Assembly (NCBI GenBank): GCA_052384575.1
Contig: JBQSUQ010000019.1
Length of the DNA stretch: 64,000 bases
From: JBQSUQ01 sp052384575
GTDB taxonomy: Bacteria; Pseudomonadota; Gammaproteobacteria; Enterobacterales; Pasteurellaceae
Reading direction: 5' to 3' (one strand)
In this document: positions 59,119-64,000 of the stretch, in pieces
Layout of the letters: each line of letters starts with the position of its first letter
Numbering within the stretch: the stretch's first letter is position 1
Program-made: the position numbers and the translations under genes
Notes under the pieces: model-generated
What the model was told of the DNA's origin: nothing
Seen by the model: only the letters and a program-made list of their open reading frames with translations
Database searches by the model: none

Positions 59119-60501
59119 ATGACCGCACTTTTTCAGCAACTTCCTTCTGTAGACAAAATGCTTAAAACAGCGCAAGGCGAAACATTAATTGCTCAATATG
59201 GACATACTGCAGTTGTTACAACCGCTCGTCAATTAATCCAGCAAGCAAGAGAGTTTATCAAGAAAAATAATCAACTTCCTGCACATTTCAATGATATTCA
59301 CTCCACGATCGCCGAAATTCATCACCAATTAATTCAAAAAAGCCAAGTAAAAATTCAATCTGTGCATAATCTTACTGGCACCGTTTTGCATACCAATCTT
59401 GGTCGTGCACTTTGGCCTGAAGCGGCGCAACAAGCAGCATTAACTGCAATGAAACAAAATGTTGCGTTAGAATATGATTTAAATGAAGGTCAACGTAGCC
59501 ATCGTGATAATTACATTAGTGAATTAATCTGTGAATTAACAGGTGCAGAAGCAGCTTGTGTCGTCAACAATAATGCCGCAGCAGTATTGTTAATGTTATC
59601 TACTTTTGCACAGGGTAAAGAAGTCATCATCTCGCGTGGCGAATTAGTTGAAATTGGCGGTGCATTCCGTATTCCAGATATTATGCAACAAGCGGGCTGC
59701 AAATTAGTTGAAGTGGGGACAACCAATAGAACCCATTTAAAAGATTATCGCAACGCAATCAACGAAAATACTGCATTTTTGATGAAAGTTCATACCAGTA
59801 ATTATCAAATTTGTGGTTTTACGAAATCTATCGAAGAGCAAGAACTAGCGGAACTCAGCAAAGAAGTTGGCATACCTTTAATCAGTGATTTAGGCAGCGG
59901 CGCGCTGATTGATTTAAGCCAATATGGTTTGCCAAAAGAGCCGACTGTACAAGAAAAACTCAAGCAAGGCGTCGATCTCATTTCCTTCTCGGGCGATAAA
60001 TTATTAGGTGGTGTACAAGCAGGCATTATTGTGGGTAAAAAATCCTTAATTCAGCAATTACAAGCCCACCCTTTAAAACGTGCTTTGCGTTGTGACAAAG
60101 TCATTCTCTCTGGTTTAGAAGCGACATTACGCTTGTATTTACAACCAGAAAAACTGACCGAGAATTTACCAACCTTACATCTATTAACGCAATCTCTTGA
60201 ACAACTTGAATATAAAGCACAGCAAGTTAAGTCGATTTTAGAACCTAAGTTGACAGACTTTTCATTACAAATCGAAGCAAGTTCGGCACAAATCGGCAGT
60301 GGTTCACAACCAACAGCGAGAATTCCATCTGTCGCTCTTACTATTGCTGAAAAAAATAATGGAAAATTAACCGCACTTTTACAAACATTCAAACAGCTTC
60401 CAACTCCAATTATTGCAAGAGTGGAACAAGATAAAATCTGGTTAGATATGCGTTCACTCGCCAACCTTGAACAACTATTAGAGAGTTTACAAAGCTTATG
60501 A
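59119..60501 (+). CDS. selA: L-seryl-tRNA(Sec) selenium transferase
   Basis: SelA converts Ser-tRNA-Sec to selenocysteyl-tRNA using selenophosphate. The 460-residue PLP enzyme has VHNLTGTVLHTNLGRALWPE, VVNNNAAAVLLML, VGTTNRTHLKDYRNAINENT, SDLGSGALIDL and SFSGDKLLGGVQAGI with the PLP Lys294. The start codon is embedded in an uptake signal (ATGACCGCACTTTTT encodes MTALF). The stop overlaps the selB start by 4 bases (ATGA). Confidence 0.97.
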   Translation: MTALFQQLPSVDKMLKTAQGETLIAQYGHTAVVTTARQLIQQAREFIKKNNQLPAHFNDIHSTIAEIHHQLIQKSQVKIQSVHNLTGTVLHTNLGRALWPEAAQQAALTAMKQNVALEYDLNEGQRSHRDNYISELICELTGAEAACVVNNNAAAVLLMLSTFAQGKEVIISRGELVEIGGAFRIPDIMQQAGCKLVEVGTTNRTHLKDYRNAINENTAFLMKVHTSNYQICGFTKSIEEQELAELSKEVGIPLISDLGSGALIDLSQYGLPKEPTVQEKLKQGVDLISFSGDKLLGGVQAGIIVGKKSLIQQLQAHPLKRALRCDKVILSGLEATLRLYLQPEKLTENLPTLHLLTQSLEQLEYKAQQVKSILEPKLTDFSLQIEASSAQIGSGSQPTARIPSVALTIAEKNNGKLTALLQTFKQLPTPIIARVEQDKIWLDMRSLANLEQLLESLQSL

Positions 60502-62357
60502 TTATTGTTACTTCAGGTCATGTTGATCATGGTAAAACCGCATTATTACAGGCATTAACTGGCACTAATACCGCTCATTTGCCCGAAGAAAAAAAACGGG
60601 GCATGACCATCGACTTAGGCTATGCCTACTTGCCTTTAGGTGATAAAACTCTTGGCTTTATTGATGTGCCAGGGCATGAAAAATTCTTAGTCAATATGCT
60701 CGCAGGCTTAGGCGGAATTCATTACGCCATGTTAATTGTGGCAGCGGATGAAGGCATACAAGCACAAACACAAGAACATTTGGCCATTCTGAAACAGTTA
60801 CAGCTTGAGCAAATTCTGGTTGTGATTACCAAAGCAGATCGTGCAACACCAGAACAAATTGCGCAATTACAACAACAAATTCAAGCGCAATATCCGTTTT
60901 TAGCACAAAGTCCCGTTTTTATTACTTCTGCCATTAATCAACAAGGCATTGCTGAATTGAGAGAATATCTCGCACAACTCGCAAATTTAGCAGAGACAAA
61001 CAAACCGTTTCGTTATGCCATAGACCGTATCTTTAGCGTAAAAGGCGCGGGAACGGTAGTAACGGGTACAGCTTTTAGCGGCAAGGTCAATATTGATGAT
61101 GAGCTAGTGCTATCCAATGGCGAAAAAGTGCGGGTAAAAAATATTCATGCACAAAATCAAGCAAGTCAGCAAGGATTGGCAGGGCAACGTTTAGCGCTCA
61201 ATATTAATGCAGATTTAGACCGCACTTTAATTGAGCGTGGCGATTGGCTTTTTTCACAAGCGCCACAACAGCCAACGGATCGCATCAGCATTGTGATTAA
61301 TGCCGAAACAAATCTTAATGAAAGCCAGGCTGTGCATATCTATCATGCGGCAGATCGTACAATTGGTAAGCTATCGATTTTATCCGATAAATCCTTGTAT
61401 CCAAGCCAACAAGGTTTAGCTGAATTAATTTTAGAAAAGCCTTTATTTTTAACTTTTGGCGATAAATTAATTTTACGCAGCGGCGATAATAAACAACTGA
61501 TTGGCGGTGCAAAAGTGATCGAAATTGATTCACCTAAACGCCACAAACGTACAGAAACACGTTTGAATTTATTGCGTGATTTGCACCAATCTGACAATGC
61601 CACACAGCGTTTAAAACTGTACTTACAAAGTAAAGCTATTTCAGTATCGCAATTATTGTGGACTGAACAATTAACGCCAAGCCAACTTGATGAGATTTTG
61701 CAACAAAATCAGGCAGTGCGTTTCCAACAATGGTGCTTTAGTGCGGATTATAAAAATGAAAAAACACAGCAAATTTTAACCGCACTTTCTGATTACCACC
61801 AGCAACATGGCGATCAAATAGGCTTAGGTAAAGCCCGTTTATATCGCATAGCAGCTTTAAACCAACCAGAGCAATTAATTTATCATTTAATTGATGAATT
61901 GTTAGCTGATGGCAAATTGCAACAAAGTCGCGGATGGTTGCATTTACCAGAACACAAAATCCAATTTGATGAACAAGAAAAACAACTATGGAAAGCCGTT
62001 CTCGCTGAATTTGTGCAACAGAATGGGCAGCCACTTTGGGTCAGAGATATCGCCAATGCACTCGGCATTGCCGAAACAATAATGCGTAATTTCTTATACA
62101 AAGCAGGCAAACTAGGCTACCTCACACCAATAGTAAAAGATCGCTTTTTCTTAACGGAAACCCTTTACAATTATGCCCGATTAGTCAAAAAAATTGCGGA
62201 GCAACAAGGCGAAATCAGCGTTAATCAATTACGCGATGAATTGCAATTTGGACGTAAATTAACGGTGCAGTTAATGGAATATTTTGATCGCTGCGGCTTC
62301 TTACGCCGCAAGGGCAATGCACATATGCTACGCGATAAAACAATGTTTGATGAATAA
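60498..62357 (+). CDS. selB: Selenocysteine-specific elongation factor SelB
   Basis: SelB is the GTPase that brings Sec-tRNA to the ribosome at UGA with a SECIS element. The 619-residue protein has G1 SGHVDHGKTALLQA (about 6-19), G2 RGMTIDLGYAYLP, G3 DVPGHEKFLVNMLAG, ITKAD for G4, EF-Tu-like domains, and the C-terminal winged-helix repeats that bind SECIS RNA (about 370-619: LYNYARLVKKIAEQ, DRCGFLRRKGNAHMLRD). It follows selA by ATGA overlap. Confidence 0.96.
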   Translation: MIIVTSGHVDHGKTALLQALTGTNTAHLPEEKKRGMTIDLGYAYLPLGDKTLGFIDVPGHEKFLVNMLAGLGGIHYAMLIVAADEGIQAQTQEHLAILKQLQLEQILVVITKADRATPEQIAQLQQQIQAQYPFLAQSPVFITSAINQQGIAELREYLAQLANLAETNKPFRYAIDRIFSVKGAGTVVTGTAFSGKVNIDDELVLSNGEKVRVKNIHAQNQASQQGLAGQRLALNINADLDRTLIERGDWLFSQAPQQPTDRISIVINAETNLNESQAVHIYHAADRTIGKLSILSDKSLYPSQQGLAELILEKPLFLTFGDKLILRSGDNKQLIGGAKVIEIDSPKRHKRTETRLNLLRDLHQSDNATQRLKLYLQSKAISVSQLLWTEQLTPSQLDEILQQNQAVRFQQWCFSADYKNEKTQQILTALSDYHQQHGDQIGLGKARLYRIAALNQPEQLIYHLIDELLADGKLQQSRGWLHLPEHKIQFDEQEKQLWKAVLAEFVQQNGQPLWVRDIANALGIAETIMRNFLYKAGKLGYLTPIVKDRFFLTETLYNYARLVKKIAEQQGEISVNQLRDELQFGRKLTVQLMEYFDRCGFLRRKGNAHMLRDKTMFDE

Positions 62358-62358
62358 A

Positions 62359-63261
62359 ATGGAAGAAACATATCAAAAATTAGTTAAACGAGCGGCTAAT
62401 TTAGCCATTGTTGTGGCAGTTAGCCTCATTATTATTAAAGCATTTGCTTGGTGGAAAACAGGATCTATCGCTATTTTGGCAGCAATGACCGATTCACTGG
62501 TGGATTTATTTGCCTCCGCCACCAACGTGATTGCATTACGCTTTGCGTTACAACCTGCAGATGATAACCATGCTTTCGGGCATGGCAAAATGGAATCACT
62601 AGCAGCTTTAGCCCAAAGTGCTTTTATCACAGGCTCCGCCGCTTTCTTATTATTGCAAGGTATTCAACGCTTTACCGATCCACAACCGGTACAAAGCAGT
62701 GAATTGGGTGTAATTATCAGCTTAATTTCTATTGCTTTAACAGCAATGTTGGTGCTTTATCAACGTAAAGTGGTTAAAGAAACACATAGCCCAGCAATTC
62801 AAGCAGATTCTTTGCATTACCAAACGGATCTCTATATGAACACTGCAATTTTAATTGCGATGTTATTAAATATGCAGGGCATGATATATGCTGATGCGGT
62901 TTTCGCCATTGGTATTGCTTTCTACATTCTCTATAACGCAGGAAAAATGTTGTGGGATGCTATGCAAGCCTTGTTAGATCAAGCATTACCACAACAAGAA
63001 GTGGATAAAATTTGGCACATTGCCCTTGAACATTCCGGTATTATCAGTATTCATGATGTGAAAACCAGAAAAGCAGGAGCAAACCGTTTTATTCAACTCC
63101 ATTTAGAAATGGATGATCATTTGCCGTTAGTTAAAGCGCATGACATTACTGATAGTTTAGAAAAGAAATTATTACAAGCTTTCCCGCTATCTGAAGTCAT
63201 CATTCATCAAGAACCAACCAGTGTTGTGCAAAAAGAGCGGATGCAAAATGACGCACAATAG
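62359..63261 (+). CDS. fieF: Ferrous-iron/zinc efflux pump FieF (CDF family)
   Basis: FieF (YiiP) is an inner-membrane cation diffusion facilitator that exports Zn2+ or Fe2+ by proton exchange. The 300-residue protein has six transmembrane segments, the metal site DSLVDLFASATN and HYQTDLYMNTAIL with its Asp pairs, QPADDNHAFGHGKMESLAAL, and a cytoplasmic C-terminal domain ending VIIHQEPTSVV. ATG 62359 gives the length and N-terminus of E. coli FieF; upstream ATG 62350 overlaps selB. It follows selB by 1 base and may be co-transcribed. Confidence 0.94.
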   Translation: MEETYQKLVKRAANLAIVVAVSLIIIKAFAWWKTGSIAILAAMTDSLVDLFASATNVIALRFALQPADDNHAFGHGKMESLAALAQSAFITGSAAFLLLQGIQRFTDPQPVQSSELGVIISLISIALTAMLVLYQRKVVKETHSPAIQADSLHYQTDLYMNTAILIAMLLNMQGMIYADAVFAIGIAFYILYNAGKMLWDAMQALLDQALPQQEVDKIWHIALEHSGIISIHDVKTRKAGANRFIQLHLEMDDHLPLVKAHDITDSLEKKLLQAFPLSEVIIHQEPTSVVQKERMQNDAQ

Positions 63262-63759
63262 CATCGCTAAACATTAAACTCTGGGTTATCTATTGGAAAT
63301 ATGAATAATATAAGGTTTTTTGGAATTATATTTTTTATTGCACTTGGGAATTACATAATCTCATTCTTTATTATTGTATCCAAAAACCCTTAGATTATTT
63401 ATTTAGCCTGTCTCATTTCTGGAATAGTACATTAGATATTTAGAGATATAGCTAAAGAAAAATTTTTTATTCAACAACCCCACTCAAATCGTTCGTTTTA
63501 TAATCAAAATTCACCTTTTAGGCCCTATAAACTGAAAAACATGAATATTTTTCACCGCACTTTTCCCTAAAATACCTCTTATTTATTCTAGCCATAATTA
63601 GATCACAAGAATAAAACACCAAAACAGAATAAAATATCAATACAAACAATCAAAATAGATATAAAACATATATTTTTGTTTATTTTATATTGACGAACAC
63701 CTAATTTTGTTTATATTATCCTAAACACAACAAACATAACACTTAACTAGGGGGCGAGC
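63262..63759. other. Intergenic region of 498 bases, AT-rich
   Basis: No gene is convincing here. A 30-codon frame at 63301-63393 encodes a hydrophobic peptide starting MNNIRFFGIIFFIALGNY, but the only RBS-like GGAA is 2 bases from the ATG. Reading on in the same frame past two stops gives a further Lys/Asn-rich open stretch to about 63570. This could be a decayed gene or chance. One full uptake signal lies near 63555. The promoter of the next gene is at 63690-63717. Confidence 0.6.
63690..63717 (+). promoter_or_regulatory. Promoter of NSS transporter gene
   Basis: TTGACG (63690-63695) and TATATT (63712-63717), spacing 16; TATTAT at 63714-63719 is an alternative -10 at 18. The gene starts 43 bases later. 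Confidence 0.6.
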
Positions 63760-64000
63760 ATGAGTCAATCTACTCGTGAAACATTCTCAGGGCGTAAAGC
63801 CTTTATTATGGCAGCAATTGGTTCTGCTGTTGGCTTAGGAAACATTTGGCGTTTCCCATATACCACTTACGAAAACGGCGGTGGTGCATTTATCATTCCT
63901 TATATCGTGGCATTATTAACCGCAGGGATTCCATTACTCTTTTTAGATTACGCCATTGGCCATCGCCATCGTGGTGGTGCGCCTTTATCTTATCGTCGCT
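63760..64000 (+). CDS. Sodium-dependent NSS-family transporter, N-terminal part (runs off right edge)
   Basis: From ATG at 63760 the frame is open to the right edge (80 codons). The peptide reads MSQSTRETFSGRKAFIMAAI and then GSAVGLGNIWRFPYTTYENG, with GGAFIIPYIVALLTAG and LLFLDYAIGHR. The G-x-GNIWRFPY signature of helix 1 is the sodium-binding motif of the neurotransmitter:sodium symporter family (LeuT, TnaT type). RBS GGGGCGAG precedes the ATG. The substrate is probably an amino acid, but only the first two helices are visible. Confidence 0.9.
   Translation, partial: MSQSTRETFSGRKAFIMAAIGSAVGLGNIWRFPYTTYENGGGAFIIPYIVALLTAGIPLLFLDYAIGHRHRGGAPLSYRR

Noticed and set aside
1..64000. CRISPR-like repeats
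   Set aside because: The recurrent AAGTGCGGT motif is scattered, has no regular spacing or spacers, and is the known DNA uptake signal; no cas genes are present.
1..64000. Mobile element or prophage
   Set aside because: I looked for transposase, integrase, phage structural genes and flanking repeats and found none; gene order around most loci is that of the conserved chromosome.

Overview
This window is chromosomal DNA from a gammaproteobacterium of the family Pasteurellaceae. The 9-base DNA uptake signal AAGTGCGGT (reverse ACCGCACTT) occurs many times, often as inverted pairs that form terminators. That is the Haemophilus influenzae-type (Hin) signal and not the Apl type, so the organism belongs to the Haemophilus / Aggregatibacter / Pasteurella side of the family. 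Base composition is AT-rich, and gene content (SlyD, RraB, small GlpG, SelAB, DprA) agrees. I cannot name the genus from the sequence. No insertion sequence, prophage, CRISPR array or rRNA is visible.

Layout. 1-1.5 kb: the N-terminal part of an autotransporter adhesin that runs off the left edge. 1.6-3.5 kb: slyD, a SIMPL-domain secreted protein and rraB, all leftward. 3.6-10.65 kb: a seven-gene leftward sugar operon with a ribose-type ABC importer, Mak fructokinase, D-lyxose/D-mannose isomerase, class II aldolase and PfkB kinase, with a CRP-like site upstream. 10.9-19 kb: a complete xylose regulon (xylAB leftward, xylFGH-xylR rightward, two CRP-like sites between). 19.04-19.18 kb: a promoter-to-terminator unit that looks like a small RNA gene. 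19.2-31.6 kb: housekeeping genes (trmL, ychJ, yihY-dtd, yibN-secB-gpsA-cysE-SDH-like, gpmA, envC-yibQ, a zinc-ribbon protein, rmuC-glpE, glpG).

31.6-36.9 kb: an M20 peptidase with a YjiH/YjiG membrane pair, then a ribonucleotide reductase nrdB-nrdA whose minimal alpha subunit and all-carboxylate beta ligands suggest class Id, behind NrdR-like boxes. 37-41.8 kb: a deoxyribose catabolic locus (DeoX-like mutarotase, DeoP-like permease, DeoK-like kinase, divergent deoC-deoR) with DeoR-like operators and a CRP site placed for class II activation. 41.9-49.2 kb: tamA-tamB and an exopolyphosphatase. 49.4-51.4 kb: two tandem paralogous sugar-binding proteins with no permease or ATPase beside them. 51.5-58.9 kb: yjgR, dprA, pdxH, pabC-pabB divergent from pabA, recA (SOS box) and recX. 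58.9-63.3 kb: selC (tRNA-Sec) divergent from selA-selB, then fieF. 63.76 kb to the end: the start of an NSS-family sodium-dependent transporter.

The main theme is carbon acquisition: ribose-like or hexose sugar, xylose, deoxyribose, and a pair of spare binding proteins, most with CRP-like sites. The most novel-looking items are the seven-gene sugar operon of unknown substrate, the small RNA candidate after xylR, the orphan binding-protein pair, and the putative class Id reductase. Functions are inferred from motifs and gene order; no database search was run.
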